64,000 nt of DNA. It comes from CAWBCI01 sp963787195. GTDB taxonomy: Bacteria; Bacteroidota; Bacteroidia; Bacteroidales; JAGOPY01. The DNA lies in assembly GCA_963787195.1 (NCBI GenBank), contig CAWBCI010000020.1, positions 62,001-126,000 on the forward strand, given 5' to 3'. The position numbers and the translations under genes are program-made. The notes beneath the pieces are model-generated. The model saw nothing but the letters and a program-made list of their open reading frames with translations, made no database searches and was not told the origin of the DNA. Numbering within the stretch: the first letter of the stretch is position 1; each line of letters begins with the position of its first letter. Shown here piece by piece: positions 10,158 to 18,642 of the stretch.

Positions 10158-11354
10158 TCAGCAGGCTGAAAAAATTAAAGTTGAATCATTCCCGCCGAAA
10201 CCAAAAGAATTGCTCAAGACATTTAGGATCTTGCGGTCTTTCAGGAATTCCCTGGTAGGTTCAAAGTCCAGTTCATCCATCTTCTCGCTGAAATTCAGGT
10301 TGGGAAAGATCAATTGTTCCTGAATGGCAAGGGAGGAAATGACTGCTTCAACAGCTCCTGCCGCTCCCAGGGTATGGCCTGTAAGGGGTTTTGTCGATGA
10401 GAATGCCGGGATATGGGGAGAAAAGATTCGTCCTATCGCGATTCCCTCTGTCAGGTCATTATTGTCAGTACCGGTCCCGTGAGCATTGATGTAATCAATA
10501 TCAGCAGACCGCAGACCGGCGCTTTCCAGGGCTCCTTTCATAGAAAGGTAAGGCCCCAGGCCATTGGGTGATGAGGCGGTTTGATGGTAGGCATCATTCG
10601 CATTGGCATATCCTTTGACCTCGCAATATCGTTTTTTGTTTCGTGTCAGTTCTTCCGCTTCGAGCACCAGGTAAGCCGCGCCTTCACCCAGGTTCAGGCC
10701 TGTCCGGTTCTTATCAAAAGGCCGGCATTGTTGTTTATCCAGGATCATCAGGGTGTTAAACCCGTTCAGGGTGAATTTGGAAAGCGAATCGGTGCCCCCG
10801 ACTATGACCCTGTCGAGCAAACCGGCTTTGATCATCCGGGCCCCCATCATGATAGAATTGGCGGATGAAGAACAGGCGGTGCTGATAGTTGTGATAAAAC
10901 CATTCAGGCCGAAGAAATCGGCCAAACGTTCGGTACTGTCGCCGCAATCATGCGTGAAAATGAAATAATTATAAGGATAACCCTTTTCAAAATTCCGGAA
11001 ATTGATCTCCGTCTTATCCATACCCCCGACGGTAGTGGCATTGATAATGCCGGTACGGATACCTTTTTCGGTCGGGTCGATGCCGGCTGATCCGACCGCT
11101 TCGCTTGCAGCCGTGAGTCCCAGCAGTGCAGTCCGCGACATGAATGGATCAAAGGGAATATTCAGAAATTCAGCCAGTTGCTCATTGCCTTTTTTGACCT
11201 CACCAACGGGTATGTGCCCTTGATGAACAGTAGACAGGGATGTGATCGGGCCAATCCCGCTCCTGGAATTTTTGAGGGCATCAAGTACTTCAGCAACATT
11301 ATTGCCAATAGCACTGATGATACCGATTCCGCTAACGATAACCCTTACTCCCAT
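10158..11354 (-). CDS. Beta-ketoacyl-ACP synthase (FabF-like), catalytically complete
   Basis: The 398 residues carry the Cys-His-His triad: ISTACSSSANS (Cys161), NAHGTGTDNND and TGHTLGAAGAVE, ending with the FGFGGNDSTLIF motif. It lies between the ACP (7 bp) and the chain-length-factor-like gene (1 bp), so a KS-CLF heterodimer acting with that ACP is the natural reading. It catalyses decarboxylative condensation of malonyl-ACP with the growing polyene chain. The locus has three complete FabF-like KS genes (also 12358 and 24029), which fits type II polyketide assembly of aryl polyenes. Confidence 0.9.
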   Translation of the reverse strand: MGVRVIVSGIGIISAIGNNVAEVLDALKNSRSGIGPITSLSTVHQGHIPVGEVKKGNEQLAEFLNIPFDPFMSRTALLGLTAASEAVGSAGIDPTEKGIRTGIINATTVGGMDKTEINFRNFEKGYPYNYFIFTHDCGDSTERLADFFGLNGFITTISTACSSSANSIMMGARMIKAGLLDRVIVGGTDSLSKFTLNGFNTLMILDKQQCRPFDKNRTGLNLGEGAAYLVLEAEELTRNKKRYCEVKGYANANDAYHQTASSPNGLGPYLSMKGALESAGLRSADIDYINAHGTGTDNNDLTEGIAIGRIFSPHIPAFSSTKPLTGHTLGAAGAVEAVISSLAIQEQLIFPNLNFSEKMDELDFEPTREFLKDRKILNVLSNSFGFGGNDSTLIFSAC

Positions 11355-11361
11355 GCAAATT

Positions 11362-11616
11362 TTACTTTTGGTGCTCCCTGATAAAGTCAGCTATTGTCCT
11401 CACAGAGGCAAATATTTTACGACCGTCTTTCGGATCTTCGATCTTAATACCGTAATTTTTTTCCAAAAGGACGATTAGTTCGAGTGCATCTATTGAATCC
11501 AGTCCGAGCCCATCCCCAAATAAGGCGGCATCGGTATCTATGTCTTCAGGACGAATATCTTCCAGGTTCAGGACTTCGACGATCTCTTTCTTGAGTTTAG
11601 TAATTAGTTCTTCCAT
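11362..11616 (-). CDS. Acyl carrier protein
   Basis: An 84-residue acidic protein with the phosphopantetheine site GLGLDSIDALEL (Ser41). It overlaps the KS-like fragment upstream by one base and precedes the KS by 7 bp. It carries the growing chain as a thioester. The second ACP of the locus is at 23733. Two ACPs are typical of aryl-polyene systems, one for starter loading and one for elongation; which does which cannot be told here. Confidence 0.9.
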   Translation of the reverse strand: MEELITKLKKEIVEVLNLEDIRPEDIDTDAALFGDGLGLDSIDALELIVLLEKNYGIKIEDPKDGRKIFASVRTIADFIREHQK

Positions 11617-12221
11617 TATTTTAAGACTGTTTCATTAAATAATTGGCTTATTGATTTTGGGTCAAAGATAATATTTTCCGATGCTTGCCCGGAAGAAATT
11701 AAGCCCGGGTCCCGTTCTACCAGAAAAAGGCAGGATTCGAGCCTTTCATGGTAACATTCCACCCATCCGCTAAGCACACACTCAACCTTATCGAGCGCGA
11801 AAAGTTCAGTCACATAGCTATGAATAAATTCAGGATCGGGTTTTTCAAAGATGAAAACGGAGTTTTCTCCCCTCAGCTTATGCCGTATAGCCATTTCACC
11901 GGCCATGATATTGGCAAGCGTATAAACAAAAACTGATGGGCTGGGAAAATACTTTGCACGGTCGTCTATAGTTTCCTGGTGCTTCTCATCCGTTTCCAGT
12001 GAAGAAGATGAATTCAGGAGGATGATTCCGGTTTTTTCGGATTTGTATTTTTGGATGATGTCAGTATCTTGCAATAAAAGTTCAGCCGAAAGTAAACCAA
12101 GTTTAGCCAGATTATCCATTTTGAAAAACTTGGGATATGAAAGATGCAGTTTGCGATATACAGCTTTTAAAAATTCACTACTCTTTTCAAAATCCTGGCT
12201 GAATATTTCTTTATTATTCAC
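11616..12221 (-). CDS. KS-like short protein of flexirubin loci (no catalytic domain)
   Basis: A 201-residue protein that resembles only the N-terminal half of a ketosynthase: GIILLNSSSSLETD, then FPSPSVFVYTLANIMAGEMAIRH, then FIHSYVTELFALDKVECVLSGWVE. There is no nucleophilic Cys and no C-terminal KS half. It sits between an ACP and a KS and looks intact, with its start 136 bp from the next gene. Similar short proteins labelled 3-oxoacyl-ACP synthase occur in other Bacteroidota pigment loci. It may be a structural partner of the KS genes; its function is unknown. Confidence 0.65.
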   Translation of the reverse strand: MNNKEIFSQDFEKSSEFLKAVYRKLHLSYPKFFKMDNLAKLGLLSAELLLQDTDIIQKYKSEKTGIILLNSSSSLETDEKHQETIDDRAKYFPSPSVFVYTLANIMAGEMAIRHKLRGENSVFIFEKPDPEFIHSYVTELFALDKVECVLSGWVECYHERLESCLFLVERDPGLISSGQASENIIFDPKSISQLFNETVLK

Positions 12222-12357
12222 ATGGACTTTGCCACTTGTTTAGCGATATATATTTAGAAATCTTCAATTGCATTTCATTTTTTTTCATTTTTGAAAGAAG
12301 ATAAAAAAATCCATTATTTCAAATTCAGGATAAAATACAAACAAGAACGTCAATGAT

Positions 12358-13536
12358 TTAGGGATTTTTATTGAAGATTACCGCTGCATTGCAGCCGCCG
12401 AAACCCGATGCAATTTTTAGGCTCATTTTAATATTCTCATCCTTATTTTCCTTGATTATATTCAGGGGCTGTGAAACGCCATGGATGCGGTATCCGGCCG
12501 AGGCAATCAGCTTCCTGTTTTTCATTGAATAGAGTGTCAGGGCTGATTCGATGATCCCGGCTGCACCGAGTGTATGCCCGATGTATGCTTTGAAGCTGTT
12601 CAATGGAACCTGGTTCAGCCCGGCCCTTGTCAAAGCTTTTGCTTCCATCTCATCATTGTATGGGGTTGCCGTTCCATGGGCCGAGATGTAATCAAGGTCC
12701 CCCGGATTTATACCGGCCTGTGCCATAGCTCCAAATATGGAGAGATAAAGCCCTTCGCCTTCCCGGGATGGCCCGGAAATATGGTTTGCATCGTTATTGC
12801 TGTTACTTCCGGTGATTGTGATTTTTTCACTGATACCGGTCATTTCAACTTGCCGGGATAAGATGACGGCGGCAGATCCTTCTCCCAGTGAAAGGCCGTC
12901 GCGATCGCGGTCAAAAGGTTTGCAGATTCCGGGACTAAGCGATTGGAATGACTGGAAGCCTGAGATCACAAATTCGCTTGCGAGGTCCCCGCCGACAATC
13001 ACGGCATGATCATATCTTCCGGATCGGATCAGGCGCTCGCCTGTAATGATGGCAAGCAAACCGGATATACAGGCATTGCTTACAACTATGGGTTTATTCA
13101 CTGCCCCCAGGTATTTCCCGATGATCTCAGCCATTTTCCACAGGTAAAGCCTTTCCGGATCAAATTCTTTCTTTCCCCGTTTTTCGAGAAGGTCGATGTT
13201 TCCTTTGGTTGATGAAAGTATGAAGATGGTTTTAGTATCCTGCAGTTTCACTTCTGATTTTGATAAAACATCTTCCAGGGAGAGGAGCATCATTTTCTCC
13301 AGCCGGGTGAATCCGTTTTTTGGGCCCTGTCCTGAATGTGAATCCATATAAAAGGAAAAAAGTTTTTCCAATGCGCTGTGGTCTGTTAATGAAATTGCTA
13401 CAGGGGAAGGATATAAGTTTTTATCATCTGTTAGCCGAACTCCGGAAATTCCCTGAAGCATATTTTCCGCGTTTTCTGCAGAAGTAAATCCAAGAGAGGA
13501 GATAATATTGTCAGCTCCTATGTAGACCTCAGTCAT
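12358..13536 (-). CDS. Beta-ketoacyl-ACP synthase (FabF-like)
   Basis: A ketosynthase with NACISGLLAII (Cys156), SAHGTATPYNDEMEAKAL, IGHTLGAAGIIES and a C-terminal GFGGCNAAVIF. The ATG at 13536 is preferred because the protein then begins TEVYIGADNIISSLG like other KS proteins; an in-frame ATG seven codons earlier is possible. It is followed by a 136-bp gap and the KS-like fragment, and preceded by the thioesterase. It is the second complete KS of the left half of the locus. Confidence 0.85.
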   Translation of the reverse strand: MTEVYIGADNIISSLGFTSAENAENMLQGISGVRLTDDKNLYPSPVAISLTDHSALEKLFSFYMDSHSGQGPKNGFTRLEKMMLLSLEDVLSKSEVKLQDTKTIFILSSTKGNIDLLEKRGKKEFDPERLYLWKMAEIIGKYLGAVNKPIVVSNACISGLLAIITGERLIRSGRYDHAVIVGGDLASEFVISGFQSFQSLSPGICKPFDRDRDGLSLGEGSAAVILSRQVEMTGISEKITITGSNSNNDANHISGPSREGEGLYLSIFGAMAQAGINPGDLDYISAHGTATPYNDEMEAKALTRAGLNQVPLNSFKAYIGHTLGAAGIIESALTLYSMKNRKLIASAGYRIHGVSQPLNIIKENKDENIKMSLKIASGFGGCNAAVIFNKNP

Positions 13537-13608
13537 AATCAGTAAAATGAAGGGCAAAAGTAAGACATTTCGGAAATCTATTGTTTTTAGGCTGGTTTCT
13601 ATAAGATA

Positions 13609-14040
13609 TTATTCAGGATGGAAATCCCATTTTTCCTTCCATTCTGCAAAAAAATGCGGAACAGTCAGGACCAGCTCCCTTTGCATATCCAGGAAAACCT
13701 GCACGCTTTCACCGGTAGCGACCAGGACTTTGTCGGAAGCCCTGTAAATATTGAACTGATAGACAAGTTTTGCTGCGTCACTGTATTTCAGACTGGTTTC
13801 GACAAGGGCATGATCGCCATATTCGAGTGACTTTTTGAAATCGCATTTGAGGCTCACCACAGGTGCCATATAGCCAAAGCTGAGGATATCCATATAGCTG
13901 ATTCCGTATTTTTTACCGAAATCTTCCCTGCCTTCTTCCATATATTGAATATAATGCCCATGCCAAACGATCTGCATCATATCCACCTCATTGAAACGGA
14001 CTTCCACTTCCGTCATGGTCTTTAATTCATTTTCGGACAT
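13609..14040 (-). CDS. YbgC/4HBT-type acyl-(ACP/CoA) thioesterase
   Basis: A 143-residue hotdog protein with the 4HBT signature: VRFNEVDMMQIVWHGHYIQYMEEGRE, where the usual D(A/P)xG is DMMQ and the following HxxYxxxxE is kept, and a VFLDMQRELV end. It is the first gene of the left half of the pigment locus, immediately downstream of the repeat array on the minus strand. Release or proofreading of acyl-ACP thioesters is the family role; the aryl-polyene clusters I know contain one such gene. Confidence 0.85.
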   Translation of the reverse strand: MSENELKTMTEVEVRFNEVDMMQIVWHGHYIQYMEEGREDFGKKYGISYMDILSFGYMAPVVSLKCDFKKSLEYGDHALVETSLKYSDAAKLVYQFNIYRASDKVLVATGESVQVFLDMQRELVLTVPHFFAEWKEKWDFHPE

Positions 14041-14174
14041 AAGGATTATATATTTTATTTATGATGATATGAAATATAATTCAGAACGAAATTAGTAAAT
14101 CCGGCCAATATCATTCAGTCGGATCGAAGATTATAAGTAGGGAATGATTTTATTTTTTAGAGATTTTCAGCCAG

Positions 14175-16603
14175 GAATTTCCACAAAAGCGAGCGCCGTA
14201 GGCGCGACATGTCTATAGCAATGAAGTGAGGAAGTCAATATCAAGAGCTCCGTAGGAGCGGCACTATGGGAAAATATTTTATTGGAATAAATCTTGCCAT
14301 AATAATGCCGCTCCTACGGAGCTCTGATTCTAAACTTGATCCATTTTTCTATAGACATGACGCTGCTACGCAGCTCAAATTAATAGCTGGTTCTCACATT
14401 TGTGTTAGGATGCTACCAGTACGATTTCGCCAATTGCCGGTTTGAATTTGATCATGGATAGGTCGTTGGTGTAGGGTTCTATTTTAAAGCCTGATATCGC
14501 ATCGATTAGAAAATTGAATTGAAGGCAATTGTTTATTGAATTTCAGGAAGATCAGAAATAATTAGGTTAGAATTTCCACAAAAGCGAGCGCCGTAGGCGC
14601 GGCATGTCTATAGCAATGAAGTGAGGAAGGCAATGTCAAGAGCTCCGTAGGAGCGGCACTATGGGAAAATATTTTATTGGAATAAATCTTGCCATAATAA
14701 TGCCGCTCCTACGGAGCTCTGATTCTAAACTTGATCCATTTTTCTATAGACATGACGCTGCTACGCAGCTCAAATTAATAGCTGGTTCTCACATTTGTGT
14801 TAGGATGCTACCAGTACGATTTCGCCAATTGCCGGTTTGAATTTGATCATGGATAGGTCGTTGGTGTAGGGTTCTATTTTAAAGCCTGATATCGCATCGA
14901 TTAGAAAATTGAATTGAAGGCAATTGTTTATTGAATTTCAGGAGGATCAGAAATAATTAGGTTAGAATTTCCACAAAAGCGAGCGCCGTAGGCGCGACAT
15001 GTCTATAGCAATGAAGGAGGAAGGGAATATCATGAGCTCCGTAGGAGCGGCACTATGGGAAAATATTTTATTGGAATAAATCTTGCCATAATAATGCCGC
15101 TCCTACGGAGCTCTGGTTTAAAATTTGATCCGTATTTTCTATAAACATGACGCTGCTACGCAGCTCTAATTAGTAGCTAGTTCTCACATTCGAGTAATAA
15201 TGCTGCCAACACGTTTCGGCGAATTGCCGGATTTTATTTAATCATAGAATTGTCGTTGGTAAACAGACCTATTCTAGTGCTTGATTTGGTGGCGGTATAA
15301 TGCCTGATAGAAAAATGAATTGGAAGGAGTTTTATTTATTGAATTTCAGGGGGATTAGAAATATTTAGGCCAGGAATTTCCACAAAAGCGAGCGCCGTAG
15401 GCGCGGCATGTCTATAGCAATGAAGGAGGAAGGGAATATCAAGAGCTCCGTAGGAGCGGCACTATTCGTCATTAAAAATATAATCAGAATTAAAATCTAT
15501 ATCATTGTGATTGAGAAAATCAATGTATTCCTCACGGAATGTTCTTGTTTTGTGATGTTCTTCCTGATTATTAATATATTCTATAATGAATGGAAGTTGC
15601 GTTTGACCCAGGGTAAAAGCCCCAAAGCCTTGTTGCCATTCAAATTTGCCTGAAACATATTTGTTCTCGTTTATAAATCTTGATGAGTTGGCTTTGACAT
15701 CTCTCATTATATCAGATAAATTAACATCGGGTTTTAGCCCAATCAACAAATGAATATGGTTGTTAACACCATTAATTGCAATAAGTTTTTGATTTTTTTT
15801 ACGGATAATCCCCGTGATGTATTTATAGAGTTCTTCTTTCCATTTCCTGGAAATTAAGTTGGTTCTGCCTTTAACGGCGTATACCACATGATAATAAAGT
15901 TGCGTGTATGTGTTTGCCATAATAATGCCGCTCCTACGGAGCTCTGGTTTTAAATTTGATCCGGTTTTTCTATAAACATGTCGCTGCTACGCAGCTCTAG
16001 TTTAGTGCATAATATACATGTTTTGTGCCAAATCTTGTAAAATGGGGAAAAGGGTAGGACTGAAAAAGCCTCAAATATCTAAATTTTTTACCACCAAATA
16101 TGAAATTTCCACAAAAGCGAGCGCCGTAGGCGCGACATGTCTATAGCAATGATGTGAGAAGTCAATGTCAAGAGCTCCGTAGGAGCGGCACTATGGGAAA
16201 ATATTTTATTGGAATAAATCTTGCCATAATAATGCCGCTCCTACGGAGATCTGATTCTAAACTTGATCCATTTTTCTATAGACATGATGCTGCTACGCAG
16301 CTCTAATTAGTAGCTGGTTCTCACATTCGAGTAATAATGCTGCCAACACGTTTCGGCGAATTGCCGCTTTTAATTTAATCATATACACATCGTTCAAATA
16401 TGGCTCTATTCTAAATCTTGATTTAAAGATTTTGTCTAGAATAGAAATCGATTTGAAGGGAATTATTTATTGAATTTCAGGGGGATTAGAAATATTTAGG
16501 CTGGAATTTCCACAAAAGCGAGCGCCGTAGGCGCGACATGTCTATAGCAATGATGGAGGAAGGGAATATCAAGAGCTCCGTAGGAGCGGCACTAAAGGGG
16601 CTT
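14175..16603. repeat. Six-unit tandem array of ~395-409 bp units built from nested inverted repeats
   Basis: Units begin with AATTTCCACAAAAGCGAGCG at about 14175, 14570, 14965, 15374, 16103 and 16504. Each has a hairpin GCGCCGTAGGCGC, then CATGTCTATAG, then the 19-nt arm GAGCTCCGTAGGAGCGGCA. After a spacer come its exact inverse, the inverse CTATAGACATG and a GCTGCTACGCAGC hairpin, followed by ~200 bp of unique-looking filler. Inverted 19-nt arms lie at 14245-14263/14306-14324, 14640-14658/14701-14719, 15034-15052/15095-15113, 15443-15461/15926-15944 and 16172-16190/16233-16251 (one mismatch). Unit 6 keeps only the left arm (16573-16591) and is cut off at the end of the ABC permease gene. Units 1 and 2 are nearly identical; 3 and 5 have diverged in the filler. 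Unit 4 carries a transposase gene. Confidence 0.9.
15462..15920 (-). mobile_element. RAYT/IS200-like Y1 transposase gene framed by 19-bp inverted arms
   Basis: A 152-residue Y1 HUH transposase: HUH motif NHIHLLIG (HIH 55-57), catalytic Tyr in IEYINNQ (Tyr115), and the FREEYIDFL C-terminus. The gene fills the space between the inverted arms 15443-15461 and 15926-15944. Its TAG stop directly abuts one arm, and its ATG lies 5 nt from the other. This single domain in the middle of palindromic repeats is the arrangement of REP-associated tyrosine transposases (RAYTs). RAYTs cut and join single-stranded DNA at REP hairpins, and this one is the likely mobiliser of the surrounding units. The frame is intact. 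Confidence 0.9.
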
Positions 16604-17887
16604 TCAATAATTCCTCCTGCTTTTATTATAGATGAGGGCGGTGAAAAGCGATAGCAGGAAAAATGCAAACAGCAAAGCAGCATAAGGCAGGATTTCGAAC
16701 CATCCCCCTCCTCTTAAAAATATATTGTAAAAACCATCCATACCCCAGTTCAGGGGAGATATGATGCTTATTTTCTGCATAAAAGCCGGCATCAGGAAAA
16801 CAGGTACCCACAAGCCTCCAATGGCCGACAATATGATCACCGACACCGAGCCGAAAGAGGCAGCCTGTTCAAAGGTATTCGCAATGGTCCCGATCATTAC
16901 CCCATAGCCGGTGGCTGCAAGTGCGGTTGCAAAACCCATGATCATAAGTGCCAGCCTGTGATCACCTATATTCAGGGAAGGCAAACCAAACAGAGGGATA
17001 ATCAATATCCCCAGCAGCAGTATCAAAACAAACTGTACCAGGCAAACCCCGAGGTAAACTATGATCTTTGAGCCAAGTACATGAAAATAAGTTCCGGGCA
17101 TGATCTTCAATCTCTGGGATGTGCCACTTTCCCTTTCTTTGATCAGATTCCCCGTAAGCGGGATGACTATAAAGAACATTGCAAAAATAGTCCAGGCAGG
17201 AATATTATGCTGGACAGAATTGGGAATCATGGTATTATATTCATTGCTCGCATATACCTCCTGCAGGTTGATACCGCCCCTGGTGTCAAATGCCGGGGTT
17301 TTAATATTGGGCAGATATTTAGAGATCTCCTGTGCAAAAGTTTCAAAGGTGATCTTTGCTTCTATCTTATTGGTGAAGTTTTCAAGTACAGTACGGACAG
17401 TCTGTTTGAAGGAATTCTTGATCACCGGATCGAAATACAGGATGATATTCGCTTGCGCCAGGGAATCTATATTGAAGGCTGAACTGTCGCTGTTCCCCGA
17501 TATGGCCTCATCTACCAGGGCTTTGCCTCTTTCCCGAATAGCTTTGCTTGCCCCCGGCCCGACAATAATCCCGATTTGGTATTTACCTTCAGCGATCTCA
17601 TTTCTAACTATTTGCTCGTTCAGTGGCTGATCGTTAATTTCCGTAACAGGATTTAAAAATTTCTGGGCCTGCAATCCTTTCCCGATATAATATCCAAGTG
17701 AATCATGGTCCAGGTCCAGGAAAAGCACCGTCAATTTAGTCTCATCAAGTTTTCGGAAAGTCATATCCTGTATCAGGGTCATGACCAGCACCAGGAAAAC
17801 AGGCATGATAAATAGTATCGCCAGACCGGCCCGGTCGCGGGAGAGCAATAAAATTTCTTTCCATATGGAGGCCAGCATTCTTTTCAT
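16604..17887 (-). CDS. ABC-2 type exporter permease
   Basis: The 427 residues contain one N-terminal membrane segment (DRAGLAILFIMPVFLVLVMTLI), a large periplasmic region (~50-230) and five or six C-terminal membrane segments with IPAWTIFAMFFIVIPLTGNLIKERESGT, the usual ABC-2 permease layout (YhhJ/DrrB-like). Its start overlaps the stop of the ATPase gene by one base (TAATG). Its stop codon at 16604 lies 12 bp from the truncated sixth unit of the repeat array. Within the pigment locus this is a candidate second exporter besides the MMPL protein. Confidence 0.9.
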   Translation of the reverse strand: MKRMLASIWKEILLLSRDRAGLAILFIMPVFLVLVMTLIQDMTFRKLDETKLTVLFLDLDHDSLGYYIGKGLQAQKFLNPVTEINDQPLNEQIVRNEIAEGKYQIGIIVGPGASKAIRERGKALVDEAISGNSDSSAFNIDSLAQANIILYFDPVIKNSFKQTVRTVLENFTNKIEAKITFETFAQEISKYLPNIKTPAFDTRGGINLQEVYASNEYNTMIPNSVQHNIPAWTIFAMFFIVIPLTGNLIKERESGTSQRLKIMPGTYFHVLGSKIIVYLGVCLVQFVLILLLGILIIPLFGLPSLNIGDHRLALMIMGFATALAATGYGVMIGTIANTFEQAASFGSVSVIILSAIGGLWVPVFLMPAFMQKISIISPLNWGMDGFYNIFLRGGGWFEILPYAALLFAFFLLSLFTALIYNKSRRNY

Positions 17888-18642
17888 TATTGATCTCTTA
17901 ATGTCCTCCCGGTAAGTTTAATAAAAACACTTTCCAGGTTTGTAGAGCCTGGCTGAGCGGCAATGAGTTCTCCGGGCCTGCCTTCTGCAAGTATACGCCC
18001 CTGGTCGATAATGGCTATATCGCTGCACAGATGCTCGGCTTCTTCCATATAATGGGAAGTGTAAATTATCGTAGTCCCTTTTTCATTGATCTCCCTGAGG
18101 TATTCAAGTATTACCGCCCTGGATTGCACATCCACACCCACTGTGGGTTCATCCAGGATCAAAATGCCAGGTTGGTGAAGGATGCCAGCTATCAGGTTGA
18201 TCCTTCTTTTCATTCCACCTGAAAAAGTTTTAATCTTCCTGCGACCATACTTGTGAAGGCCAAATAAATGCAGGCATTCATCTATCCGGCTTTTTAGTTC
18301 ATGACCCTGTAATCCGTACATTCTGCCTATAAACTGCAAATTTTCGAGGGCTGTGAGGGTAGGGTAGAGGGCTATATCCTGGGGGACAACCCCAATGAAT
18401 TGTTTGATTTCAGCCAGGTGATTCCGGATATTCAGGCCCTTTATCATGATTTTACCGCTATCGGGAAGGAGCAATCCGCAAAGGATGCTGATAGTGGTGG
18501 TTTTTCCGGCCCCGTTGGGGCCCAGGAGTCCGTAAATACTTCCTGCAGGTATGCCAAGGGATATCTTATCAAGAGCAGGGTCAGACGACCCTTTATAAAC
18601 TTTGACAAGATCCTTTATCACTATGGCTTCAGCAGAGTTCAA
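17887..18642 (-). CDS. ABC transporter ATP-binding protein
   Basis: The 251 residues have Walker A GPNGAGKTT (41-49), Q-loop PQDIALYPTLT, ABC signature FSGGMKRR, Walker B GILILDEPTVGVD and switch His in YTSHYMEEAEHLC. It is of the CcmA/drug-exporter type that pairs with ABC-2 permeases. It overlaps the BtrH-like gene upstream by 4 bp and the permease downstream by 1 bp, so the three are one translational unit. It powers the permease encoded next to it; the substrate is not known but is plausibly a pigment intermediate. Confidence 0.92.
   Translation of the reverse strand: MNSAEAIVIKDLVKVYKGSSDPALDKISLGIPAGSIYGLLGPNGAGKTTTISILCGLLLPDSGKIMIKGLNIRNHLAEIKQFIGVVPQDIALYPTLTALENLQFIGRMYGLQGHELKSRIDECLHLFGLHKYGRRKIKTFSGGMKRRINLIAGILHQPGILILDEPTVGVDVQSRAVILEYLREINEKGTTIIYTSHYMEEAEHLCSDIAIIDQGRILAEGRPGELIAAQPGSTNLESVFIKLTGRTLRDQ

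Noticed and set aside
14175..16603. CRISPR-like array
   Set aside because: Units are ~400 bp, contain long inverted repeats and the intervening sequence is itself repeated; there are no short direct repeats with unique spacers and no cas genes.
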